From positions 248,001 through 312,000 of the forward strand of contig CAJXVW010000001.1 of assembly GCA_913062645.1 (NCBI GenBank): a stretch of DNA of 64,000 bases, given 5' to 3'. The position numbers and the translations under genes are program-made. This document shows, one piece after another, positions 1 to 8,724 of this stretch (its first letter is position 1; the number at the start of each line of letters is the position of its first letter). The notes under the pieces were generated by a model. That model made no database searches. It was given only the letters and a program-made list of their open reading frames with translations, and had not been told where the DNA came from. This DNA comes from an uncultured Mycoplasmatota bacterium (lineage in GTDB: Bacteria; Bacillota_I; Bacilli_A; Izemoplasmatales; Izemoplasmataceae).

Positions 1-1146
1 CTAGCGCTCGTATCGAACAGCGTCCCGGTTCCGTTTGCGGCCGTTGGCACACCGGTTCAAATCGGACTGGGCAACATTTCAACGGACGTGGCGTTCTTTA
101 ATGAAATCGCCTATACGATTACTTCACTCGAGTTCTTGTCGGGCGTGTTCATGCCGACCGTCGTCGTGTACATGTTGCTGCTATTTTTCGGTACGAACAC
201 GACCAAGAAAGATTATCTTGAGATTCTGCCATGGACGCTGTTCATCGGGTTGACGTACTCGACCATCGCCTTTGTCATTGCCCGTACGCTCGGTTTCGAG
301 TTCGTCACGATTGTCTCGTCGATCACGACGTTGCTGATTGCGACCGTGAGCATTCGTTACAACTTCCTTACTCCGAAACACCCCTGGCACAATGCCAGGA
401 CGGACGAACCGGAGGAGATCGCCCACAGCGACATGCCGCTTTGGAAGGCTTGGGCGCCGTACGGAATCGTCATCTTGTTATTGGTCCTCAGTCGTGTTGT
501 TGCCCCGATCAAATGGTTTTTCCAAAACGCCATTGATTTATCCTCATCTGATATTCTGGGCATCGATGGCATCGACAGCTCCCTGCAACTACTCTACTCG
601 CCGGGGTTCATCCTGGTGCTCGCAGCGATTTTGGCCGTGTTCATTCAAAGGGCTTCCAAGCGAAACATCAAAATGGCAACGATGCGAAGCCTGAACAACG
701 TCAAAGGCGCGGCACTGGCATTGGTGCCTACGTTGGCATTGGTGCAGATATTCTCCAATTCTGGCATCAATCTTTCGGATCTCGACAGCATGCCGATCTA
801 CCTTGCGACGTTCCTCGGCGAACACTTGAACGGTATCTGGATTCTGTTGGCGCCATTTGTCGGCGAGTTGGGAAGTTTCATTACCGGCAGCGCCACGGTC
901 AGCACGTTGACCTTCAGTCCGGTTCAGTATCAGATCGCGTTGCAGTATGGACTGAGTCCAGTGTTGATCCTCAGCCTTCAATTGATGGGTGGGGCCGCCG
1001 GCAACATGATCTGTGTTCACAATGTCGTCAGCGTCGGCGCCGTCGTCAAGACCGAAGGTCAGGAAGGTCTAATCATCAAAAAGACGATCTGGCCGGCGAT
1101 CTTGTATGGATTGTTGGCCGGATTCGCAGCGTTATTGTTATTTTGA
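1..1146 (+). CDS. lctP: L-lactate permease, 5'-truncated by window edge
   Basis: Partial gene: the frame is open from base 1 and ends at TGA 1144-1146, so about 381 C-terminal residues of a permease that is usually near 550 residues are seen. The first visible stretch contains VPFAAVGTPVQIGLG, a segment I recognise from the LctP/LldP lactate permease family, which imports lactate (or glycolate) with protons across the cytoplasmic membrane. Many hydrophobic membrane segments follow, and the C-terminal part has the family-typical region SLQLMGGAAGNMICVHNVVS. It is followed by its own terminator, so it is not part of the sugar locus downstream. The substrate is inferred from family only. Confidence 0.93.
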   Translation, partial: LALVSNSVPVPFAAVGTPVQIGLGNISTDVAFFNEIAYTITSLEFLSGVFMPTVVVYMLLLFFGTNTTKKDYLEILPWTLFIGLTYSTIAFVIARTLGFEFVTIVSSITTLLIATVSIRYNFLTPKHPWHNARTDEPEEIAHSDMPLWKAWAPYGIVILLLVLSRVVAPIKWFFQNAIDLSSSDILGIDGIDSSLQLLYSPGFILVLAAILAVFIQRASKRNIKMATMRSLNNVKGAALALVPTLALVQIFSNSGINLSDLDSMPIYLATFLGEHLNGIWILLAPFVGELGSFITGSATVSTLTFSPVQYQIALQYGLSPVLILSLQLMGGAAGNMICVHNVVSVGAVVKTEGQEGLIIKKTIWPAILYGLLAGFAALLLF

Positions 1147-1150
1147 TTAG

Positions 1151-1177
1151 AGCGGATGATTCATCCGCTTTTCTTTT
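1151..1177 (+). terminator. Intrinsic terminator of lactate permease
   Basis: The inverted repeat AGCGGATG/CATCCGCT (arms 1151-1158 and 1162-1169, loop ATT) is followed by TTTTCTTTT. It starts five bases after the lctP stop codon. Confidence 0.85.
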
Positions 1178-1218
1178 GGTAAAAATTTATTGATATGATG
1201 GTAAAAAAATGGTAAAAT
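1177..1218 (+). promoter_or_regulatory. lacI-family promoter with three TGGTAAAA repeats
   Basis: A sigma-A type promoter is visible: TTGATA (1190-1195), 17-base spacer, TAAAAT (1213-1218). The octamer TGGTAAAA occurs at 1177, 1199 and 1210, that is 22 and 11 bases apart, on one face of the helix; the last copy overlaps the -10 box. The same octamer occurs in the same register over the promoter of the CBM lipoprotein at 2293-2351, so these are candidate operators for the LacI-family protein, implying autoregulation (inference). Confidence 0.7.
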
Positions 1219-1247
1219 AGATGTAAGATTATGAAAAGAGGTATCAT

Positions 1248-2249
1248 ATGGCTACGATCAAAGACATTGCCAGTCGGGCAGATTGTTCCATTGCTACGGT
1301 ATCACGGGTTTTGAATTTTGACGAAACCCTGCGCGTATCCGATGAGAAGAAGCAAACCATTCTCAAAATAGCCGAAGAACTGCAGTACAAAACGATGAGA
1401 CAACGGAGTAAGAAAACCAAGTTCAAGTTTGCCGCGATCAGCATGTATACCAAACTGGAAGAAATTCAGGATCCGTTCTATTTATCGATTCGTCTCGGCG
1501 TCGAAAAACAGATTCAGGGAAAGAACATTGAACTGGTCGTTCTCAATGATGTTGATGGCGCTTATGATTACTCCCTATTGCGTGGTGTGGACGGGATTGT
1601 CTGCATCGGCCATTTTACCACCAGTGAGATTGCAGAGTTTGAAAAAAGCACATCGAATATCGTCTTCGTCAACAGCAATCCGAATCCGCGAAAATTCGAC
1701 TCGGTTCTCTTTGATGGTGTGAACGCCGTTGAAGAGGCGGTCCAGTATCTGTATGACAATGGACACCGTGATATTGGCTACATTGGTGTTAAATCCATAC
1801 GTGAAAGTAAAATGATGGACTTAGCCGAACATCGTTATGATCTGGTCAAGAGCAAACTAATGGAACTTGGTATCTACAATGAGAATAAAATCTATCGGGG
1901 TGGAAAAACACACAAAGACGGATACGAATTGATGAATCGCATCATATCCGCAAACCACTTGCCGACGGCATTCTTCATCGGCAACGATTCGATGTGCATC
2001 GGTGCGATGAATGCGCTCTTCGAACATGGAATCGCCGTGCCTGAGGACATTTCGTTGATCGGCTACAATGACATTACCTCGGCGGAGTTTGTAACGCCTT
2101 CGCTGACAACCGTCAAAGTCTATACCGAGCTGATGGGTGAATCTGCCGTCAACTTGTTGTTGGAACGGTTGGATGACCGCGATGTACCGATCAAACTCGT
2201 TACACCGACAAGCTTGATTGTTCGTGATAGTGTGAAAAAGAGTGCGTAG
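1248..2249 (+). CDS. LacI/GalR-family transcriptional regulator
   Basis: Full-length (333 residues) sugar-responsive repressor. The N-terminus is a classic LacI helix-turn-helix (TIKDIASRADCSIATVSRVL, residues 3-22) with hinge, followed by a periplasmic-binding-protein-like effector domain up to residue 330, including the typical C-terminal pattern ISLIGYNDITSAEFVTPSLT. ATG 1248 has AAAGAGG eight bases upstream. It sits directly before the carbohydrate locus and the two promoters share TGGTAAAA repeats, so it probably controls itself and the lipoprotein, GH43, ABC and GH2 genes. The inducing sugar cannot be read from sequence; an oligosaccharide of xylan, arabinan or galactan type would fit the enzymes. 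Confidence 0.93.
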   Translation: MATIKDIASRADCSIATVSRVLNFDETLRVSDEKKQTILKIAEELQYKTMRQRSKKTKFKFAAISMYTKLEEIQDPFYLSIRLGVEKQIQGKNIELVVLNDVDGAYDYSLLRGVDGIVCIGHFTTSEIAEFEKSTSNIVFVNSNPNPRKFDSVLFDGVNAVEEAVQYLYDNGHRDIGYIGVKSIRESKMMDLAEHRYDLVKSKLMELGIYNENKIYRGGKTHKDGYELMNRIISANHLPTAFFIGNDSMCIGAMNALFEHGIAVPEDISLIGYNDITSAEFVTPSLTTVKVYTELMGESAVNLLLERLDDRDVPIKLVTPTSLIVRDSVKKSA

Positions 2250-2262
2250 ACACTCTTTTTTT
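2235..2262 (+). terminator. Intrinsic terminator after lacI-family gene
   Basis: Stem AAAAAGAGTG (2235-2244) and CACTCTTTTT (2251-2260) with a six-base loop, continuing in a T-run. The stop codon TAG (2247-2249) lies in the loop. Confidence 0.85.
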
Positions 2263-2292
2263 TACAAAAATGTAAGGGATTTCAAGATGTAA

Positions 2293-2351
2293 TTGACATT
2301 GGTAAAAAGGTATGGTAAAATTTTGGTAAATAGAGTTAAATATTTTACCAA
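2293..2351 (+). promoter_or_regulatory. Promoter and operator cluster of the polysaccharide locus
   Basis: TTGACA (2293-2298), 17-base spacer and TAAAAT (2316-2321) form a near-consensus promoter. TGGTAAA-type repeats start at 2300, 2313 and 2324, and the last copy (TTGGTAAA, 2323-2330) forms an inverted repeat with TTTTACCAA (2343-2351). The middle octamer lies three bases before the -10 box exactly as in the lacI-family promoter. Binding by the regulator would block RNA polymerase. This is inference from shared motif and register. Confidence 0.75.
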
Positions 2352-2361
2352 GGAGGAGACA

Positions 2362-5300
2362 ATGAAAAAACTAGCGATCACATTGCTTCTGGGTCTGGGT
2401 GTTTTGACACTTTCGGCATGTAAGGCGGAAGATCAGGCACCTGTCATTACAGGCGCAGACGACACAACGATTTTACAGGGAGAGACGTTCAACATTCTGG
2501 AGGGAGTCACCGCTCTTGATACCGAAGATGGTGATCTTACTGCACAAATTGAAACGGACGGTTTTGTCGACAGCTCAATTCTGGGCGAACATGCCGTCAA
2601 TTATATCGTTACCGACTCGGCTGGTAATACGACACGCGTGACGCGTATTATTACCGTAGAATTCGTCACAGCGAGTCCGAGTTCACTCTACAACGGTGAC
2701 TTTGCGCTGGGCACTGGCGGTTGGTCTTTGGACGAGCCGGGTGCCGAAGCAGATTTCGACGTCGTCGATGAAGTCATGGAAGTCAACATCACTTCACTCG
2801 GACAAGAATGGTGGAATCTGCAGATGCACCAGACCATCAGCATTGACGAGGGGGTAACTTACAAACTGTCATTTGATGCCAAAACGGATACGGCAAAACG
2901 GATCGGTGTTGGCATGGAAGATACCGCGGACGGTTATGTCATGCTGCCCGGCGGTGACGTAGTATTCGAACTCACCACGGATTTCATGACCTATGAGTAC
3001 TACTACACCAGCGATCGTACCATCGATACTGCGAAGTTCGTTCTGTATCTTGGTCGTATCGGCGAAGATGAATCTCCGGCGAAAGTGTATGTCGACAACG
3101 TCAGTGTCGAAGTTGTCGAACTCGACGACAGCGACATCGTCTTTGACGGTATCGAACCTGCCACCGTGATTCTTGGCGATGGTTTCGACATTATGGCTGG
3201 AGTCACCGCCGAAGACAGCAGTGGTACAGATCTGACAGCGAGCATCGAAACCGATAACGTCGTCATCACCAATCTCAGCAACGTCGCCAACTATGTCGTA
3301 CAGTATCGCGTCAGCGATGGCACCACCACCAAATATGTGGATCGTGTCATCTCCGTCGTACTCGGCAAGGAAAACGATTGGGAACTGTTCAACACTGATT
3401 TCGCACTCGGTGTGACCGGTTGGTCACTTGACTTCCCGGTCGGCGAAGGCACCATGACCGTGGAAGACGGTGTGTTGGTCGCCAACTTGACCGATCTTGG
3501 CGATGCTTGGTGGCACATTCAACTGTTCCAAGGCGGCATCAGCATTGAAGAAGGCAAAACCTATCGTGTCAGTTTTGATGCCAAAGCGGACGGTTCGAAA
3601 CGAATCGGTCTCGGCATCGAAGACGTCGCTGACGGGTATGCGGATCTGAAAGGTGAATCAGTCGAGTGGGATCTCACTTCGGACTGGGTAACCTATACCT
3701 ACGATTTCAGTGCGCCGCGCACCATTGATACCACCAAGTATGCCATATTCCTTGGTATGATTGCGGGAACCGACGAAGCAACCACCGTATATATCGACAA
3801 TTTCGAAGTCATCATGCTCGAAGACAGTCTGCCCACGATCAGTGGTGCAACCGACACGACGATTTCCGTCACGGCGGATTACGATTTGCTTGACGGTGTC
3901 ACCGCAAGCGACTTTGAAGATGGCGACTTGACCGCCGACATCACGGTCAGCGGCACCTTTGATTCCTCCGTCGCAGGCATCTATACCGTAACCTATTCGA
4001 TCACGGACAGTTTCGGAAATACGACCACCGTTGATCGTGAAATCACCGTCAACGCGGAAGTCGTCGAACCGTATGAACTGTTCAACTCCGGATTTGACAA
4101 TGACCTGGCCAATTGGTTGATGGATTTCAACGCCGGCACCAGTGGCACAGCCACCGTCGTCGATGGCGTTCTGCAGGTAGTCATGGACAGCGTCGGTAGT
4201 GAATGGTGGCATGTCCAGTTGCATCAGGACGGCCGCAGCGTGTCGCAGGATCAATCCTATGAAGTGACGTTCCAAGCCAAAGCGGATGGTGTCAAGACAA
4301 TCGGATTCGGTGTAGAAGACACCGCCGACAATTATGCTGACATCACCGGACAAGGACATGCCATTTACAACATGACAACCGACTGGCAAACCTTCACCTT
4401 CACGTTCACATCCGATCGCTCCATCGATACGACGAAGTTCGTGGTGTTCCTTGGGCAAATGGATGGAACCGATACGGCTACGACGGTATATATCGATAAC
4501 ATCATCGTGACCGAACTCGCCGACAGTCTTCCCGTCATTGACGGAGCGGACGACACCACAATCTCGGTGCAGGTGGATTATGATCTGCTGGCCGGAGTCA
4601 CTGCAACCGACCCCGAAGATGGCGATCTGACTGCAAGCATTACCGTCTCCGGAACGTTCGATTCCACAACGGCAGGAGTCTACACGGTCACCTACACCGT
4701 CACCGACAGCTATGGCAACACGACATCGGTTGATCGAACGATCACCATTAACGCGGAAGTTGTGGAACCGTATGAACTGTTCAACTCTGAATTCAACAAC
4801 GGACTCACCGACTGGCTGCTTGATTTCAATGCCGACGGCGCCGGAACCGGCAGTGTTGTCGATGGTGTACTCGAAGTTGACATCACAAGCGTCGGAAATG
4901 ACTGGTGGCACATTCAACTGCACCAGGATGCACGCAGCGTAACCGCAGGAAAAACCTACGTATTGACGTTTGATGCCAAAGCGGACGGTGTCAAGACAAT
5001 CGGCGCCGGTGCAGAAGACACCGCAGACGGATTTGCCGACATCACCGGTTTGGGACATGAAGTATTCGATCTTTCAACCGACTGGCAAACCTTCACCTTT
5101 ACCTTTAACGCCGACCGTACGATTTCATCCACCAAGTTTGTCGTATTCCTCGGCAAAATGGCGGACACCGATACGGCGACGACAGTCTATCTGGACAATA
5201 TTCAGGTTACCGAACTCGCGGACAGTCATCCCCAACTCAATGGGTTGATGGATGCGACCATTACCGCCGGCGATGCGTTTGATCCGACTGCCGGCATCAC

Positions 5301-6366
5301 CGCCAGCGACTACGAAGACGGCGACATCACGGCCGACATCGTCATCACCGGAACCGTCAACAACAACACGCCTGGTGACTACACCTTGACCTACACCATC
5401 ACCGATTCCTTCGGCAACGTCACATCCGCCGATCGCATCGTCACGGTCTTGGAAGATACCGGACAACCAATCAGCGTGGTAACCAATCCCTACATGGAAG
5501 CCTCCGACGGATGGGTATTCGACTTTCCGGGCGGACAAGGCACCATGGCATACAGCAACAATGAACTCGTCGCCACATTGACTGACTTGTCCGACGCTTG
5601 GTGGAAGATTCAATTGCAGCAAGACGGCATCAATCTCGTGGAAGGTCAACTGTACATGGTTGTGCTGGAAGCCAAATCCGACAGCGATCGCGTCGTCGGT
5701 CTCGGCATTGAAGATACTGCGGACGGATTCGCCGACATCAAAGGCGAAAGCGTCGAGTGGAACCTGACTGCTGACTATCAAACATTCTATTATGTATTCC
5801 GCGCCAACCGTACGATCAGCACCGCCAAACTGGCCTTGTTCCTCGGTCAGATCACCGGCAGTGATCCCACCAGCATTGTCACCGTTAACCGATTCGACAT
5901 GGTTTCGGTCGATGACTACAACATCTTGCTCAACTCGAACTTTGCCGACGATTCAAACTGGAACTATGACTTCCCGGTTGGTACGGGAACCATGTCCGCT
6001 GCAGACAACAAGGTGACCATCGCTTTGACCGATGTCGGTACGGCATGGTGGCATGTGCAACTGCATCAAACCGACGTTTCGATCATCAGTGGAAAACAAT
6101 ACGTCGTCTCGTTCAAAGTGACGAGCGATCAGGATCGTCGCATCGGCCTCGGCATCGAGGATCCAGCCAATGGCTTTGCCGATTTGAAATATGGCGAAGT
6201 GGTCGAATGGGACGTTGGTGCAAACTGGCAGACCGTATCCTACGTATTCACCGCACAGGACACCGTCAGCACCGCCAAGTTCGCCGTCTTCCTCGGCCAG
6301 ATTACCGGTACTGATCCAGCGAGTACACTGGAAATCACGGATTTCGTTGTCATTGAATTGACGTAA
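2362..6366 (+). CDS. Giant lipoprotein with alternating Ig-like and CBM4/9-like modules
   Basis: Secreted, lipid-anchored protein of 1334 residues; start chosen at ATG 2362 because AAGGAGG lies just upstream and a type II signal peptide with lipobox LSAC follows. The rest is modular. Five Ig-like modules of the DUF5011 type (pattern EDGDLTA... Y..TDS.GN.T) begin near 2437, 3130, 3822, 4522 and 5221. Six CBM4/9-like jelly-roll modules begin near 2686, 3379, 4066, 4765, 5475 and 5919, each with a conserved W-[WH]-[NHK]-[IVL]-Q-L core and a GVEDTAD-like segment. No catalytic domain is visible. Probable role: binding and holding a polysaccharide at the cell surface for the co-encoded GH43 enzyme. 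The glycan specificity is unknown. First gene of the likely operon 2362-12188. Confidence 0.88.
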   Translation: MKKLAITLLLGLGVLTLSACKAEDQAPVITGADDTTILQGETFNILEGVTALDTEDGDLTAQIETDGFVDSSILGEHAVNYIVTDSAGNTTRVTRIITVEFVTASPSSLYNGDFALGTGGWSLDEPGAEADFDVVDEVMEVNITSLGQEWWNLQMHQTISIDEGVTYKLSFDAKTDTAKRIGVGMEDTADGYVMLPGGDVVFELTTDFMTYEYYYTSDRTIDTAKFVLYLGRIGEDESPAKVYVDNVSVEVVELDDSDIVFDGIEPATVILGDGFDIMAGVTAEDSSGTDLTASIETDNVVITNLSNVANYVVQYRVSDGTTTKYVDRVISVVLGKENDWELFNTDFALGVTGWSLDFPVGEGTMTVEDGVLVANLTDLGDAWWHIQLFQGGISIEEGKTYRVSFDAKADGSKRIGLGIEDVADGYADLKGESVEWDLTSDWVTYTYDFSAPRTIDTTKYAIFLGMIAGTDEATTVYIDNFEVIMLEDSLPTISGATDTTISVTADYDLLDGVTASDFEDGDLTADITVSGTFDSSVAGIYTVTYSITDSFGNTTTVDREITVNAEVVEPYELFNSGFDNDLANWLMDFNAGTSGTATVVDGVLQVVMDSVGSEWWHVQLHQDGRSVSQDQSYEVTFQAKADGVKTIGFGVEDTADNYADITGQGHAIYNMTTDWQTFTFTFTSDRSIDTTKFVVFLGQMDGTDTATTVYIDNIIVTELADSLPVIDGADDTTISVQVDYDLLAGVTATDPEDGDLTASITVSGTFDSTTAGVYTVTYTVTDSYGNTTSVDRTITINAEVVEPYELFNSEFNNGLTDWLLDFNADGAGTGSVVDGVLEVDITSVGNDWWHIQLHQDARSVTAGKTYVLTFDAKADGVKTIGAGAEDTADGFADITGLGHEVFDLSTDWQTFTFTFNADRTISSTKFVVFLGKMADTDTATTVYLDNIQVTELADSHPQLNGLMDATITAGDAFDPTAGITASDYEDGDITADIVITGTVNNNTPGDYTLTYTITDSFGNVTSADRIVTVLEDTGQPISVVTNPYMEASDGWVFDFPGGQGTMAYSNNELVATLTDLSDAWWKIQLQQDGINLVEGQLYMVVLEAKSDSDRVVGLGIEDTADGFADIKGESVEWNLTADYQTFYYVFRANRTISTAKLALFLGQITGSDPTSIVTVNRFDMVSVDDYNILLNSNFADDSNWNYDFPVGTGTMSAADNKVTIALTDVGTAWWHVQLHQTDVSIISGKQYVVSFKVTSDQDRRIGLGIEDPANGFADLKYGEVVEWDVGANWQTVSYVFTAQDTVSTAKFAVFLGQITGTDPASTLEITDFVVIELT
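3823..5220 (+). repeat. Exact-length 699-bp tandem module duplication in the CBM lipoprotein gene
   Basis: Units 3823-4521 and 4522-5220 are each 699 bases (233 codons) and each encodes one Ig-like plus one CBM module. Anchors such as GACAGTCT (3823, 4522) and GAACCGTATGAACTG (4066, 4765) repeat with the same offset, and a third unit begins at 5221 in register but is more diverged. Near-identity of stretches at DNA level suggests relatively recent duplication. Confidence 0.8.
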
Positions 6367-6381
6367 TCGTATTATAATGAA

Positions 6382-6410
6382 CTTAGGGGCTCGCCCTGCG
6401 AGCTCCTAAG
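6382..6410 (+). other. Intercistronic stem-loop between CBM lipoprotein and GH43 genes
   Basis: Thirteen-base arms CTTAGGGGCTCGC and GCGAGCTCCTAAG with a CCT loop form a strong hairpin (one G-U pair), followed by ATACTATTTA rather than a T-run. It could be a weak attenuator or a processing/stability element that sets different levels of the abundant surface binder and the enzyme. A TATAAT lies just before it (6373-6378), without a convincing -35. Confidence 0.6.
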
Positions 6411-6430
6411 ATACTATTTAGGGTGATAAC

Positions 6431-7456
6431 ATGAAAAAACTACTGATTCTCTTATTGGGAGTGATTCTCGTGGCATGCGAACCGCAAGAAGATCCAGAAC
6501 CCGAAGCAAACGAGTTTGTCAATCCGGTCTTTGAACCAGTGATGGCCGACCCGTCGATCATTCGTGCGGAAGACGGCTATTTCTATGCCTATGCGACGGA
6601 AGACTTCTGGGATTACGATGCCGGCGTACGTCTGGTACCGATCATTCGCTCGAAAGACTTGGTAAACTGGGAGTACGTTGGTGACGCCTTTGAAGAAAAA
6701 CCGACATGGGCTGGATTCAAGCATATCTGGGCTCCAGACATTCAATATTTCAACAACATGTATTACTTGTATTACTCGATGAGCGTTTGGGGCGATGAAA
6801 ACCCGGTCATTGGTGTCGCAACATCACTGACACCCGATGGTCCGTTCACCGACCAAGGCATGTTGTTCAGCAGCGATGAAATCGGCGTCGAGAACTCCAT
6901 CGATCCGTATGTCTTCATCGAAAACGACGGAACAAAATGGATGTTCTGGGGCAGTTTCCGCGGTATTTATGCAATTCAACTGTCGGACAACGGTCTCGAA
7001 ACCGTTGGCGAGAAACATCACATTGCCGGCAATGCATTTGAGGCCAGTTATGTGGTTCATAAAGATGGATTCTATTATTTGTTCTTGAGTACTGGTTCTT
7101 GTTGTGATGGTGCCAACTCGACGTACAGTGTCCGGATTCTTCGTAGCACCGAGCTTCTGGGACCCTACGTCGATCGAATCGGTCGAACCGGCTTTTCCAA
7201 CTCCGGATCCATTGTCATGGATCGGGGGGAACAATACGTCGGCGTGGGACACAACTCGATTGCCATGGACGACAACGGCGACTATTGGATCATCTATCAC
7301 GGCATCAACATCGACGATCCGTATCTGCCCAATGGGGCAACGCGTCGTCCGTTGATGATCGACAAGATTATTTGGGATTCCAACGGATGGCCGCAAGTCC
7401 GGAACTTCCGGCCCAGTGAATCGCCCACGGAAGCACCATATTTTGAGGAGGAATGA
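6431..7456 (+). CDS. Lipoprotein glycoside hydrolase, family GH43
   Basis: 341-residue extracellular lipoprotein; signal peptide ending in lipobox LVAC (Cys16). The five-bladed beta-propeller pattern of GH43 is clear: ADPSII (Asp40, catalytic base), NSIDPYVF (Asp158, pKa modulator) and AFEASYV (Glu204, general acid). Family members are arabinanases, arabinofuranosidases, beta-xylosidases or galactanases, and the exact substrate cannot be fixed here. Motifs such as HIWAPDIQYFNNMYYLYYS resemble the arabinan-active subfamilies. GGGTGATAAC before ATG 6431 serves as ribosome site. It ends two bases before the solute-binding-protein start, so released oligosaccharides would be captured directly by that importer. 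Confidence 0.9.
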   Translation: MKKLLILLLGVILVACEPQEDPEPEANEFVNPVFEPVMADPSIIRAEDGYFYAYATEDFWDYDAGVRLVPIIRSKDLVNWEYVGDAFEEKPTWAGFKHIWAPDIQYFNNMYYLYYSMSVWGDENPVIGVATSLTPDGPFTDQGMLFSSDEIGVENSIDPYVFIENDGTKWMFWGSFRGIYAIQLSDNGLETVGEKHHIAGNAFEASYVVHKDGFYYLFLSTGSCCDGANSTYSVRILRSTELLGPYVDRIGRTGFSNSGSIVMDRGEQYVGVGHNSIAMDDNGDYWIIYHGINIDDPYLPNGATRRPLMIDKIIWDSNGWPQVRNFRPSESPTEAPYFEEE

Positions 7457-7458
7457 AC

Positions 7459-8724
7459 ATGAAAAAGATTCTATTGATCGTTTTGACATTGTTCGCCGCG
7501 GTTGGTTTGACAGCATGTGGTGGCGGCGGCGACAACAACAACGATGACGATTATTTGGTTACCATAACGTTCTGGAATATCTTCACCGGACCCGACGGGG
7601 AGGAAATGATCAACCTCGTCAACGATTTCAATGCCGCCAACGAAGGTGTCTACCGTGTCAACACACAGACAATTCCGTCCAATGATTTTTATGAGAAACT
7701 CAATACGGTCGTACCGCAAGGACAAGGCCCGGACGTAGCTATCATGCATCTTGATCAACTGGCGCGCTACGCACAACTCGGTCTGTTGACATCATTCGAT
7801 GATCTGGCCAGCGATCTGGATCTCGATGAAACGAATTACATCGAAGCAGTCTGGGATGCCGGCATCTACGAGTCGAAGCGCTATGCCGTTCCCTTGGACG
7901 TACACCCCATAGGTCTGTATTACAACCAGGACATTCTGGATGCCTACGATGTGGAAGTTCCCACAACATTTGATGAACTGATTGCTGCGTGTGAGATTCT
8001 GAATGACGACACCATCGATCAGTGGTGTCTGCCGTTGTCCAACGTGTGGCCCTCACAACTGCTGTTCCAGGCGTCGCTCTATCAGCACGGCGGAATGGAT
8101 CTCGATGAAGACGGATTGTATCCCGCCTACAATACCCAAAACGGCTACGATGCGTTGAACGTGTTTCATGAGTTGATCTTCACGCATGGTGTCAGCCCCG
8201 TCAACACCACCGTCGATGAAGATTTGGCGCTCTTCCGTCAAGGCAAGGCCGCTTTCCACATCAACGGCATATGGATGTTGAACGGCATCATCGACTCCGG
8301 TATCAACTTCGGCACAGCATCGATTGCAACATTGTTCGGAGACACGCCGGCGGTCTGGGCAGGTTCGCATAACTTCGTCATGCCGCGTCCTGCCAAGGTC
8401 AATGAAGACAAACAAGAAGCCATTGTGGCATTCATCACATACGTTAGTGAAAACAGCCTGCGCTGGGCAAATGCCGGACAAATTCCGGCCAATCTCACCG
8501 TGCTGGACAGTGCGGAGTATCAAGCACTCCCCTATCACTCCACGTTCGTCGACATCGACGACATTATGTTCCCGAGCTTGTCACCGTACTTCCAGGATTC
8601 GTTCGAGCCGATTTTCTCGCGCGTCACCGATGCGATGAACGACCCCAACGCGGATATTCAGGCGCTGTTGGACGAAGCCGAACTGGAAGGAACGCAGCGT
8701 CTCAATGAAGCGCTCGGTAATTGA
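7459..8724 (+). CDS. Sugar ABC transporter substrate-binding lipoprotein (family 1)
   Basis: 421 residues with a lipoprotein signal peptide and lipobox LTAC followed by a Gly/Asn/Asp-rich linker, then a MalE/UgpB-type solute-binding fold starting VTITFWNIFTGPDGEEM. It captures oligosaccharides at the membrane surface and delivers them to the two permeases encoded next. Start 7459 is preferred over the in-frame ATG at 7453 because GAGGAGG (7445-7451) sits seven bases before 7459 but only one before 7453. Its 3' end overlaps the next permease by 20 bases, indicating translational coupling. Confidence 0.93.
   Translation: MKKILLIVLTLFAAVGLTACGGGGDNNNDDDYLVTITFWNIFTGPDGEEMINLVNDFNAANEGVYRVNTQTIPSNDFYEKLNTVVPQGQGPDVAIMHLDQLARYAQLGLLTSFDDLASDLDLDETNYIEAVWDAGIYESKRYAVPLDVHPIGLYYNQDILDAYDVEVPTTFDELIAACEILNDDTIDQWCLPLSNVWPSQLLFQASLYQHGGMDLDEDGLYPAYNTQNGYDALNVFHELIFTHGVSPVNTTVDEDLALFRQGKAAFHINGIWMLNGIIDSGINFGTASIATLFGDTPAVWAGSHNFVMPRPAKVNEDKQEAIVAFITYVSENSLRWANAGQIPANLTVLDSAEYQALPYHSTFVDIDDIMFPSLSPYFQDSFEPIFSRVTDAMNDPNADIQALLDEAELEGTQRLNEALGN

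Noticed and set aside
3658-5058. Long antisense open frame (466 codons) inside the CBM lipoprotein gene
   Set aside because: No ribosome site or family features. The sense strand has clear domain repeats, and the open antisense frame follows from codon bias.
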